Notes under the pieces: generated by a model
What the model saw: the letters and a program-made list of their open reading frames with translations, nothing else
Database searches by the model: none
Told to the model about the DNA's origin: nothing
Made by a program: the position numbers and the translations under genes
Shown here: positions 56,994-64,000 of the stretch, piece after piece
Position numbering within the stretch: position 1 is the stretch's first letter
Layout of the letters: every line of letters starts with the position of its first letter
Source: Alphaproteobacteria bacterium
GTDB taxonomy: Bacteria > Pseudomonadota > Alphaproteobacteria > Geminicoccales > Geminicoccaceae
Assembly (NCBI GenBank): GCA_026982705.1
Contig: JALSGP010000006.1
Location: 1-64,000, forward strand
Direction of reading: 5' to 3'
Length of the DNA: 64,000 nt

Positions 56994-57524
56994 ATGCGAC
57001 GCTGCAGGCTGATGGTGGAGGTGGGGCGCCGGCAATTCCTGCGCGGCACCGTCGGCACCGCGACCGCGGCGGCGGCCGCGGCGACGGTCGGCGGCGGCGC
57101 GCGGGCGGCGACCCCGCGGGGCGGGGTCGTGCCGGACTATCCGCGCATCCGGCTCGCCAACGTGCGGGATCTGGTGGTGGACGAGCCCCTGGAGGTGACC
57201 TATCCGGACGCGGATGCGCCGGGGGTTCTCCTCAAGCTGGGCCGGCGGGTCCCCGGCGGGGTCGGGCCCGACGGCGACATCGTCGGCTTCACCACCGTCT
57301 GCCCGCACAAGGGCTATCCGCTCCACTACGTCCGTGAGGAGCGGACCCTCGACTGTCCCGGACACTTCTCCCGCTTCGACGTGGAGGCGGGCGGCCAGCA
57401 GGTCTGGGGCCACGCCACCATGAACCTGCCCCAGTACGAGCTCCGGGTCGACGAGAAGGGGGACATCTGGGCCGTCGGCCTCGACGAGCTGCTCTACGGG
57501 CGTGTTTCCAACGTGCTCGGCTGA
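56994..57524 (+). CDS. aioB: Arsenite oxidase small subunit, Rieske protein
   Basis: 176 residues. A Tat signal (GRRQFLRG at 11-18) exports the folded Rieske protein, with AioA carried along, to the periplasm. The 2Fe-2S ligands are C103/H105 (CPHKGY) and C121/H124 (CPGH). QQVWGHATMNLPQYELRV and VDELLYGRVSNVL-type endings (here LDELLYGRVSNVLG) are specific to AioB. Residues 108 (Tyr) and 123 (Gly) replace the two cysteines that form a disulfide in some AioB proteins, as reported for the Rhizobium NT-26 type. ATG 56994 follows GGAGGAG; GTG 56982 is a poorer choice. aioA follows after 12 bases. Confidence 0.95.
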   Translation: MRRCRLMVEVGRRQFLRGTVGTATAAAAAATVGGGARAATPRGGVVPDYPRIRLANVRDLVVDEPLEVTYPDADAPGVLLKLGRRVPGGVGPDGDIVGFTTVCPHKGYPLHYVREERTLDCPGHFSRFDVEAGGQQVWGHATMNLPQYELRVDEKGDIWAVGLDELLYGRVSNVLG

Positions 57525-57536
57525 GGGGAGGGGATC

Positions 57537-60083
57537 ATGGCCTTCAAGCGCAACGTGGATCGACTGCCGATCGTGCCGCCCGACGCGGAGGAGTACAATG
57601 TCGTCTGTCACTTCTGCATCGTCGGCTGCGGCTACAAGGCCTATGTGTGGGACGCCAATCGCGAGGGCGGACCGGAACCGTCACGCAACAAGTTCGGCGT
57701 GGATCTCCGGCGCCAGCAGGACGCCGATTCGGCGGCCTGGTACGCGCCGTCCATGTACAATGTCGTCAGGAAGGACGGCCGCGACGTCCACATCGTGATC
57801 AAGCCCGATCCCGACTGCGTGGTGAACCGCGGCCTCGGTTCCATCCGCGGCGCCAAGCTGGCCGAGTACTGCCATTCGCTCGTCACCGGCACCCAGATCA
57901 ACCGGCTCACCGACCCGCTGGTCTGGCGCTACGGGCAGATGCAGCCCACGAGCTGGGACGACGCCCTCGACTTGGTGGCGCGGGTGACGGCGCGGGTGAT
58001 CAAGGAATACGGCTGGGACGGCGTGTTCGTCTCCGCCTACGACCACGGCGGCGCCGGCGGCGGCTACGAGAACAACTGGGCCATCGGCAAGCTCTACTTC
58101 CAGTCGATGGAGATCACCAACATCCGTATCCACAACCGGCCCGCCTACAACTCCGAGGTCCACTCGAGTCGCGACATGGGCGTCGGCGAGCTCAACAACG
58201 CCTACGAGGACGCCGAGCTGGCCGACACCATCGTCGCCGTCGGCACCAATCCGCTGGAGACGCAGACCAACTATTTCCTCGCGCACTGGATCCCGAACCT
58301 GCGGGGCGAAACCCTGGAGAAGAAGAACCGTCTCCTGCCGGGCGAGCCCCACGAACCGGCGCGCATCGTCTTCGTCGATCCGCGGCGGACGGTGTCCATC
58401 AACGCCGCCGAGGCGGCGGCCGGCAAGGACCGTGTGCTCCATCTCGCCATCGAATCCGGCACCGATCTGGTGCTGTTCAACGCCCTGCTCACCTACATCT
58501 ACGACAAGGGCTGGATCGATCGCGACTTCGTCGAGAAGTACACGGTCGGGTTCGAAAAGGGCCCGCAGGAGCCGCCCATGTATCCGGCGCGCGCGGACTC
58601 GGGCGAGTTCGCCGGGCGCTGGCCCGGTCTCGACGAGGTCGTCCGCGAGATCCGCATCTCGCCCGAGGAGGCAGCGAAGATCTGCGGCGTGCCGGCCGGG
58701 GACATCGTCAAGGCCGCCCACTGGATCGCCGAGCCCAAGGCCGGCGGCCATCGCCGGCGCACCATGTTCGGCTACGAGAAGGGCGTCATCTGGGGCAACG
58801 ACAACTACCGCACCATCGCCGCGCTGGTGAACCTCGCCCTCGCCACCGGCAACGTCGGCCGCCCCGGTGGCGGCTGCTGCCGCATGGGAGGGCACCAGGA
58901 GGGCTACGTGCGGCCGCCCTATCCGGGCGGACGGCCGGCACCCTACATCGACAAGCTGCTGATCGAGGGCAAGGGGGCGGTCCACCACATCTGGGGCTGC
59001 GATCACTACAAGACCACGCTCAATGCCACCGAGTTCAAGCGCGTCTACAAGAAGCGCACCGACATGGTGAAGGACGCCATGAATTCGGTCGGCTGGGCCG
59101 ATCGCGACCGGCTGGTGGACGCCATCCTGTGGGCCATCCGTCAGGGCGGTCTCTTCGCCGTGGACGTGGACATCAAGCCCACCATGATCGGCGAGGCCTG
59201 CCACGTGGTGCTGCCCGCCGCCACCCAGGGCGAGATGAATCTCACCTCCATGAACGGCGAGCGGCGCATGCGCCTGTCGGAGCGGTACATGGACCCGCCC
59301 GGCCAGGCGATGCCCGACTGCCTCATCGTCGCCCGTCTCGCGAACCATCTGGAACGGGTCTTCCGCGAGATGGGGGACGAGAGGATGGCCGAGCGCTTCC
59401 GCGGCTACGACTGGAAGACGGAAGAGGACGCCTTCATGGACGGCTACCACCGGCACGCGCCCGGCGGCAAATTCGTCACCTACGCGCGGCTGCGGAAGAT
59501 GGGCACCAACGGCTTCCAGGAGCCGGCGGTGGGCGTCGACGAGGAGGGGCGCATCATCGGGACGCCGCGTCTCTACACCGACGGCCGCTTCTCCACGCCG
59601 GACGGCAGGGCCCGCTTCATGATCACCAAGTGGCGCGGGCTGCAGGCGCCGGGCAAGGCGGAACAGAAGCGTCGCTATCGCTTCCTGATCAACAACGGTC
59701 GCGCCAATCACGTGTGGCAGTCCTGGTACTACGACCAGGATCATCCGCTGGTGACCGATCGCTGGCCCTGGCCGTTCCTCGAGATGAACCCGGAGGACAT
59801 GAAGGAGCTGGGACTGCAGGCGGGCGATCTGGTGGAGGTCTACAACGACGCCGGCTGGACCCAGGCCATGGTCTATCCCACGCCGACGGCCAGGCGGGGC
59901 GAGACCTTCATGCTCTTCGCCGCCCCCCGCGGCGTCCAGGGCAATGTGGTGAACAACGGCGTCAACGAGCTGGTGATCCCCAACTACAAGCAGACCTGGG
60001 CCAACATCCGCAAGATCGCCGACGCACCGGCCGAGGCCCGGCGGATCTCCTTCAAGTCGAAGGAGTACAGACCACCGGCCTGA
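57537..60083 (+). CDS. aioA: Arsenite oxidase large subunit, molybdopterin protein
   Basis: 848 residues, DMSO reductase family. The 3Fe-4S motif C24-HF-C27-IVG-C31 is followed by Ser102 in NRGLGSIRG where relatives with 4Fe-4S have a fourth Cys, which is diagnostic of AioA. GGAGGGYENNWAIGKLYFQSM and IHNRPAYNSEVHSSRD line the Mo site region, and the C-terminal cap ends with QTWANIRKIAD. It oxidises arsenite to arsenate in the periplasm, passing electrons through AioB to cytochrome c or azurin. It carries no signal peptide of its own. No cytochrome or molybdenum-cofactor gene follows. Confidence 0.97.
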   Translation: MAFKRNVDRLPIVPPDAEEYNVVCHFCIVGCGYKAYVWDANREGGPEPSRNKFGVDLRRQQDADSAAWYAPSMYNVVRKDGRDVHIVIKPDPDCVVNRGLGSIRGAKLAEYCHSLVTGTQINRLTDPLVWRYGQMQPTSWDDALDLVARVTARVIKEYGWDGVFVSAYDHGGAGGGYENNWAIGKLYFQSMEITNIRIHNRPAYNSEVHSSRDMGVGELNNAYEDAELADTIVAVGTNPLETQTNYFLAHWIPNLRGETLEKKNRLLPGEPHEPARIVFVDPRRTVSINAAEAAAGKDRVLHLAIESGTDLVLFNALLTYIYDKGWIDRDFVEKYTVGFEKGPQEPPMYPARADSGEFAGRWPGLDEVVREIRISPEEAAKICGVPAGDIVKAAHWIAEPKAGGHRRRTMFGYEKGVIWGNDNYRTIAALVNLALATGNVGRPGGGCCRMGGHQEGYVRPPYPGGRPAPYIDKLLIEGKGAVHHIWGCDHYKTTLNATEFKRVYKKRTDMVKDAMNSVGWADRDRLVDAILWAIRQGGLFAVDVDIKPTMIGEACHVVLPAATQGEMNLTSMNGERRMRLSERYMDPPGQAMPDCLIVARLANHLERVFREMGDERMAERFRGYDWKTEEDAFMDGYHRHAPGGKFVTYARLRKMGTNGFQEPAVGVDEEGRIIGTPRLYTDGRFSTPDGRARFMITKWRGLQAPGKAEQKRRYRFLINNGRANHVWQSWYYDQDHPLVTDRWPWPFLEMNPEDMKELGLQAGDLVEVYNDAGWTQAMVYPTPTARRGETFMLFAAPRGVQGNVVNNGVNELVIPNYKQTWANIRKIADAPAEARRISFKSKEYRPPA

Positions 60084-60118
60084 GCGCGGGGCACGATCCC
60101 GGCCTGCCGACGGTCACG

Positions 60119-60142
60119 GGGCGGGACCAGCCGGTCCCGCCC
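60119..60142. terminator. Bidirectional terminator between aioA and thyX
   Basis: A perfect 10-bp stem, GGGCGGGACC (60119-60128) with GGTCCCGCCC (60133-60142), has loop AGCC and lies between convergent genes. The tail is TTCGCGCC, preceded by TCAC as in the sodB hairpin. Confidence 0.75.
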
Positions 60143-60163
60143 TTCGCGCCTCCGCCCGCCCCG

Positions 60164-61177
60164 TCACTCGTCGGCGAAGAGGAGGGCCCGCAGCTCGCGC
60201 CACTCGCCGGCCGACAGGCCGCTGGTCTCGCGGGTGACCTCCTCGCCCCGCAGCATCCGCCGCACCACCGCGAGGGCGGTGCGGGAGAGGCAGGCGCCCG
60301 CCAGGCGGTACTCCTCGAAGGCGGCGGCGGTGAGGGGGACCCAGCGCCGCACGATGTCGAGGATCACCTCGGCATAGGCGCGGATCTCGAACTGGGCATG
60401 GGGATCGGCGCGCAGCTGGAGGAAGTGGAGCAGGTTGTGGAGGTCGATCTTCCAGTACCACTGGGTGTAGGTGGCGAGGGGGAGGACGATGCGGGCCAGT
60501 TCGCGGGCGATGCCCGGCCGCGCCTCGTCGCCCAGCAGCCGGTCGTAGACGGTGAAGGCGCGCTGCGAGATGGCACGGATCTCGCGCAGCACCCGCGCCG
60601 CCTCCTCCGGCGGCAGCACGTCCTCGCGCCCCTGCCGGTTGGTGGTGGACTGGGCGGCGGTGGCCACCGGCGCCGGCCGCTCCGTCTCCTCGCCACCCAG
60701 GAGGTCGAGCTGGGCGGCGGCCGTGCGGCTGCGGCGGACGGCCTCCCGCTGCAGGCGCAGGAACTCCTCGTCCGGGACGTAGAACTCGCGGTCGAGGATC
60801 GAGTAGCGGGCCGAATATTCGTTCACGTTGGCGGTCCGGTGACGGATCCACTGCCGGGCGACGAAGATGGGCAGTTTGATGTGGAACTTGATCTCGCACA
60901 TCTCGAACGGGCTGGTGTGGCGATGGCGCATGAGGTAGTTGATCAGCCCGCGATCCGTGCTGACCTGCTTGGTGCCCTTGCCGTAGGACACCCGCGCCGC
61001 CTGCACGATGGCGGAATCGTCGCCCATGTAGTCGATCACCCGCACGAAGCCGTGGTCGAGGACGGGGATCGGCTGGTAGAGGATCTCCTCGAGCGCCGGT
61101 ACGGTGGCCCGTCGCGTCGGTCGCGCGTGGGCCCGCAGGTCCTCGATCTCGCGTCGCTGTTCCCGGGTCAGCGCCAT
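60164..61177 (-). CDS. thyX: Flavin-dependent thymidylate synthase
   Basis: 337 residues. The ThyX motif RHR-x7-S is present as [11 protein letters not shown] (112-122), with [27 protein letters not shown] around it. [33 protein letters not shown] is the conserved C-terminal region. It makes dTMP with FAD, NADPH and methylene-tetrahydrofolate. A central insertion of about 60 residues ([34 protein letters not shown]) makes it longer than typical. ATG 61177. Confidence 0.96.
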   Translation of the reverse strand: MALTREQRREIEDLRAHARPTRRATVPALEEILYQPIPVLDHGFVRVIDYMGDDSAIVQAARVSYGKGTKQVSTDRGLINYLMRHRHTSPFEMCEIKFHIKLPIFVARQWIRHRTANVNEYSARYSILDREFYVPDEEFLRLQREAVRRSRTAAAQLDLLGGEETERPAPVATAAQSTTNRQGREDVLPPEEAARVLREIRAISQRAFTVYDRLLGDEARPGIARELARIVLPLATYTQWYWKIDLHNLLHFLQLRADPHAQFEIRAYAEVILDIVRRWVPLTAAAFEEYRLAGACLSRTALAVVRRMLRGEEVTRETSGLSAGEWRELRALLFADE

Positions 61178-61244
61178 GACTCGGCATCCCCCGCCGCGTG
61201 CCGCCCCCGTGTTAGCCCATGCCGGGCGCCGGGACGAGCCGCCC

Positions 61245-61973
61245 TCACGCCGCGCTCCGCTCCAGGAGCGCCAGCAGGCGCTGGCGGGCGAGGGGCTGCA
61301 GCCGCTCGCGGGGGGCCAGCACGTGGCGCTCGAGGAAGTGGCCGGTGAGCCGCAGTCCGGCCAGCAGATCCGCCGGCGTCGCCGGCGCGTCCGCCACCAG
61401 GAAGGGCGGCAGCGGCAAGAGCCGCGGCGCCCAGCGGCCGGCCGCCGTCCGCGCCACGGCGCGGCCCGTCTTCGGCGACACCCAGGCGAGATCGTCGGTG
61501 CGTCCGCTCACGGCGCAGGCCGAGAGATCGAGGCCGAAGCCCAGCTCCTCCAGCAGCAACAGCTCGAAGCGCACGTAGCGGGCGAGGCGGTCGGGCGCGG
61601 CGGCGGCGAGATGGTCCAGCAGCGAGAGCAGCGCCGCGTACAGGCGCGGATGGGGTTCGCGTTCGGCCAGCCCCAGCTCCAGGAGACCGCAGGCGGATCC
61701 CACCGCCGCCAGCCCCACGGCATCCTCCAGCAGCGTCGCGGCATAGAGCCGCAGGGGCTCCAGCGTCCAGTGACCGAGATGTTCGGGAAGGCGCGCCCGC
61801 CAGGTGCAGGCGAGGCGGTTGCCGGACTGCAGCAGCGGCCGCCGGCGGCGGCCGGCCCCGCCCCGCACCAGGCCGCGGTGGCGGCCGTGCGCGAAGGTGA
61901 GCAGCGAGAGCAGGGCGTCGCCTTCGCCGTGACGGCGCGCCGTCAGCACGATGCCCTCGTCCCGCCACTCCAT
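61245..61973 (-). CDS. recO: DNA repair protein RecO
   Basis: 242 residues. N-terminal OB fold [37 protein letters not shown] and the helical C-terminal domain with [26 protein letters not shown]. The zinc-binding cysteines of some RecO proteins are absent. RecO loads RecA with RecR at SSB-covered gaps. It starts three bases after era, in the conserved rnc-era-recO order. Confidence 0.93.
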   Translation of the reverse strand: MEWRDEGIVLTARRHGEGDALLSLLTFAHGRHRGLVRGGAGRRRRPLLQSGNRLACTWRARLPEHLGHWTLEPLRLYAATLLEDAVGLAAVGSACGLLELGLAEREPHPRLYAALLSLLDHLAAAAPDRLARYVRFELLLLEELGFGLDLSACAVSGRTDDLAWVSPKTGRAVARTAAGRWAPRLLPLPPFLVADAPATPADLLAGLRLTGHFLERHVLAPRERLQPLARQRLLALLERSAA

Positions 61974-61975
61974 GC

Positions 61976-62893
61976 TCAGCCCGGGAAGTCGAGGCCCATG
62001 GTCCGGTAGCGCTCCGGATCCTCCATCCAGCGCTCGCGCACCTTGACGAAGAGGAACAGATGCACGCGCCGCCCGAGGAGCGCCTCGAGCTGGCGGCGCG
62101 CCTTCTCGCCGATGGCGCGGATGCGCTGGCCGCCCTTGCCCAGCACGATGAGCTTGTGGCTCTCGCGGGTCACGTAGATGGTCTGGTCGATCCGCACCTC
62201 CGAGCCGTCCGGGCTCTCGGTCCAGGCGTCGGTCTCGACGGTGATGTGGTAGGGCAGTTCCTGCTGGAGCTGGAGGAACACCTGCTCGCGGGTGATCTCG
62301 GCGGCGAGCACCGAGGGCGGCAGGTCCGACGTCTGGCCCTCCGGGAACAGCCACGGCCCCGGCGGCAGCCGTGCCGCCACCGCGTCCAGCAGATCGGCGA
62401 GACCGTCGGCCCGGAGCGCCGAGACCAGGAAGGTGCGTTCGAAGGCGAGCGACCGGTTGGCCTCGTCCACCAGCGGGAGCAGCTTTCGCTTGTCCTTCAC
62501 CAGATCGATCTTGTTGACCACGAGGAAGCGCGGGGTGGCCTGCGTCCGCAGTCCCTCGAAGACCAGGCGGGTCTCGGCATCGAGGCCGCGGCGGGCGTCC
62601 ACGACCGCCAGCACCAGATCGGCGTCGGCGGCCGCCACCCAGGCGGCCCGCACCATGGCCCGCTCCAGCGGCCGCCGCCCCCGGGGGCGGAAGATGCCGG
62701 GCGTGTCCACGAAGAGGATCTGGGCCCCACCGCGGACGGTGATGCCGATGATCCGCCGGCGGGTGGTCTGGACCTTGGGGGTGACGATGGAGACCTTGGT
62801 GCCGATCAGCTGGTTGAGCAGCGTCGACTTGCCCACGTTGGGCGCGCCCAGGATGGCGACGAAGCCGGCGCGGCGTTCCGTCGTCTCGCTCAT
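61976..62893 (-). CDS. era: GTPase Era
   Basis: 305 residues. G1 GAPNVGKST (16-24), TPKVQTTRRRIIGI, DTPGIF, NKIDLV and VSALRADGL, then a C-terminal KH domain (GQRIRAIGEKARRQLEALLGRRVHLFLFVKVRERW) that binds the 3' end of 16S rRNA. It functions in 30S maturation. ATG 62893 overlaps the rnc stop (ATGA). Confidence 0.97.
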   Translation of the reverse strand: MSETTERRAGFVAILGAPNVGKSTLLNQLIGTKVSIVTPKVQTTRRRIIGITVRGGAQILFVDTPGIFRPRGRRPLERAMVRAAWVAAADADLVLAVVDARRGLDAETRLVFEGLRTQATPRFLVVNKIDLVKDKRKLLPLVDEANRSLAFERTFLVSALRADGLADLLDAVAARLPPGPWLFPEGQTSDLPPSVLAAEITREQVFLQLQQELPYHITVETDAWTESPDGSEVRIDQTIYVTRESHKLIVLGKGGQRIRAIGEKARRQLEALLGRRVHLFLFVKVRERWMEDPERYRTMGLDFPG

Positions 62894-63594
62894 GTCGTTC
62901 CGGCGCTCTCGATCCGTTGCAGGAGTTTCGCGGCCGCCGCCCGTTCGGCCGCCCGCTTGGAACCTCCCTCGGCGATCTCCGGCGGCAGTCCCTCGACGCG
63001 CACCTCGACGCGGAAACGGGGTGCGTGCGGCGGCCCCTCGCGCGCGAGGAGATGGTATTCCGGAAGCGGAAGACCACGCCCCTGGGCCCATTCCTGCAGC
63101 GCCGTCTTGGGATCGCGCGGCGGCGCCACCAGCGCCGCCACCCGCGCCTCGTAGAGACGGCGGACGAGGGCCTCGGCCTCCGCGAAACCGCCGTCCAGGA
63201 ACACGGCCCCCAGCACCGCCTCCAGGGCGTCGGCGAGGATGGTGGGATTGTCGCGACCGCCACTCTCCGCCTCGCCGCGGGAAAGGTGGAGATGGCGGCC
63301 GAGGGCCAGCTCGCGGGCGATCTCCGCCAGCACCCCGCGGCTCGCGAGATGGGCGAGGCGGCGGCCGAGGGCGCCCTCGGGGTCCCCGGGAAAGCGTTCG
63401 ATCAGGAGACGCGCCAGCGCCAGTCCCAGCACCCGGTCGCCTAGGAACTCGAGCCGCTCGTTGCTGCGCCGGCGGACGCCGGCGAGGCTCGCGTGGGTGA
63501 GGGCCAGCTCCAGCAGACCGGGATCACGGAAGCGATAGGCGAGCCGCTCCTCGAGCTCGGCGCGGTCTCCGGGCGCGCGCCGGCGACGGCTCAT
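62890..63594 (-). CDS. rnc: Ribonuclease III
   Basis: 234 residues. The signature NERLEFLGDRVLGLA (45-59) holds catalytic Glu49 and Asp53, and DALEAVLGAVFLDGG holds the second acidic pair. The double-stranded RNA-binding domain is at about 160-230 (DPKTALQEWAQGRGLPLPEYHL). It processes rRNA precursors. It lies directly downstream of lepB with a 7-base gap. Confidence 0.97.
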   Translation of the reverse strand: MSRRRRAPGDRAELEERLAYRFRDPGLLELALTHASLAGVRRRSNERLEFLGDRVLGLALARLLIERFPGDPEGALGRRLAHLASRGVLAEIARELALGRHLHLSRGEAESGGRDNPTILADALEAVLGAVFLDGGFAEAEALVRRLYEARVAALVAPPRDPKTALQEWAQGRGLPLPEYHLLAREGPPHAPRFRVEVRVEGLPPEIAEGGSKRAAERAAAAKLLQRIESAGTT

Positions 63595-63601
63595 GGCCGG
63601 A

Positions 63602-64000
63602 TCACTGGATGCGGCGGAACAGGCGGTCGAAACGGATGGCCCAGGGCCACTTCCACACCTCCCAGAAGCGGGCGCTGGGGTCGAGGGAGAAGAACAGGAT
63701 CTCGGCCCGGCCGACCAGATTCTCGACCGGGACGAAGCCGACGTGGGAGGAGCGGCTGTCGAGGGAGTTGTCGCGGTTGTCGCCCATGACGAAGATGTAG
63801 CCCTCCGGCACCTCGAACACGCCGGTGTTGTCGAAGCGCCCGTTGGGATAGAGATCCATGATCAGATGCGCCCGGTCGCCGGGCAGACGTTCGCGGTAGA
63901 CCACCGCCGGCCGGCCGAAGCCCTCGTCGGGATCCCGCAGCTCGCCCACCCGCTCCAGCCGCGCCGGCTCGCCGTTGACGTAGACCACGCCGTTGCGCAC
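63602..64000 (-). CDS. lepB: Signal peptidase I, 5' end outside the window
   Basis: The C-terminal 132 residues are visible; the frame is open at the window edge. [11 protein letters not shown] is conserved box E, preceded by YIFVM, and [11 protein letters not shown] is the usual sequence after the catalytic Lys region. The Ser and Lys dyad itself lies outside the window. It cleaves Sec signal peptides at the outer face of the inner membrane. It leads the lepB-rnc-era-recO series. Confidence 0.95.
   Translation of the reverse strand: MRNGVVYVNGEPARLERVGELRDPDEGFGRPAVVYRERLPGDRAHLIMDLYPNGRFDNTGVFEVPEGYIFVMGDNRDNSLDSRSSHVGFVPVENLVGRAEILFFSLDPSARFWEVWKWPWAIRFDRLFRRIQ

Noticed and set aside
57647-61348. 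A 1233-codon open frame on the plus strand across aioA and thyX
   Set aside because: Arg/Gly/His-rich shadow of aioA and thyX with no domain of its own; stop codons are rare at this GC content.

Overview
The window looks like chromosome of a very GC-rich alphaproteobacterium. The housekeeping clusters have alphaproteobacterial content and order: lepB-rnc-era-recO, rpsP-rimM-trmD-rplS-leuC-leuD-leuB-asd, gltX-gltA opposite comEC, and yajC-secD-secF followed by the homologues of two mitochondrial complex I assembly factors (Mth938/NDUFAF3 and squalene/phytoene synthase/NDUFAF6). No genus is claimed. GTG starts and 1-4 base overlaps inside operons are common.

Layout. 1-1917 is the C-terminal three quarters of clpB with a terminator. 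1985-7132 is an accessory and decaying zone: an AT-rich patch holding a shattered DUF3800 gene, an intact Uma2 endonuclease-like gene, an IS5-type transposase tail, a second frameshifted Uma2 remnant, an asparagine synthetase with an in-frame TGA, and a SAM methyltransferase with a frameshift. 7231-13648 has ygfZ, a helical orphan, tRNA-Glu(CTC), a receiver protein, a proline racemase-family gene, an aminopeptidase P and infC. 13880-18937 has trpS, thpR and the yfgM-like/bamB/der outer-membrane and ribosome cluster. 18910-21493 is an NMT1/THI5-type ABC importer. 21561-27929 has the Sec accessory operon, with sodB inserted in opposite orientation, and ccmAB. 27932-29958 has a PaaK-like ligase and an odd membrane-anchored receiver-like protein. 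30014-37257 carries amino-acid biosynthesis (threonine deaminase, argC, asd, leuBDC) and runs into rplS-trmD-rimM-rpsP-ffh up to 40388. 40559-48195 has gltA, gltX, comEC, a DUF3775 protein, rimO and a hydrolase. 48248-54261 has an HTH protein beside a palindromic operator, an M81 peptidase, speE-speD, ccdA and an M23 peptidase. 54403-60083 is the metal/metalloid section: an NRAMP transporter fused to a universal-stress domain, and arsenite oxidase aioBA. 60164-64000 is thyX, recO, era, rnc and the 3' part of lepB.

The most informative spot is upstream of aioBA. In known arsenite oxidisers the operon is often preceded by aioX (periplasmic arsenite-binding protein), aioS (sensor kinase) and aioR (sigma-54 activator). 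Here one 119-codon frame begins like AioX and ends with the Fis-type helix-turn-helix tail of an AioR-like regulator, as if one deletion had removed most of aioX, all of aioS and nearly all of aioR. A well-matched sigma-54 -24/-12 promoter remains upstream of aioB, so it appears to have lost its local activator. Downstream of it lies an FNR/FixK-type palindrome (TTGAC-N4-ATCAA) placed about right for a class II promoter. The arsenite oxidase genes themselves look intact, so the operon may have changed regulators.
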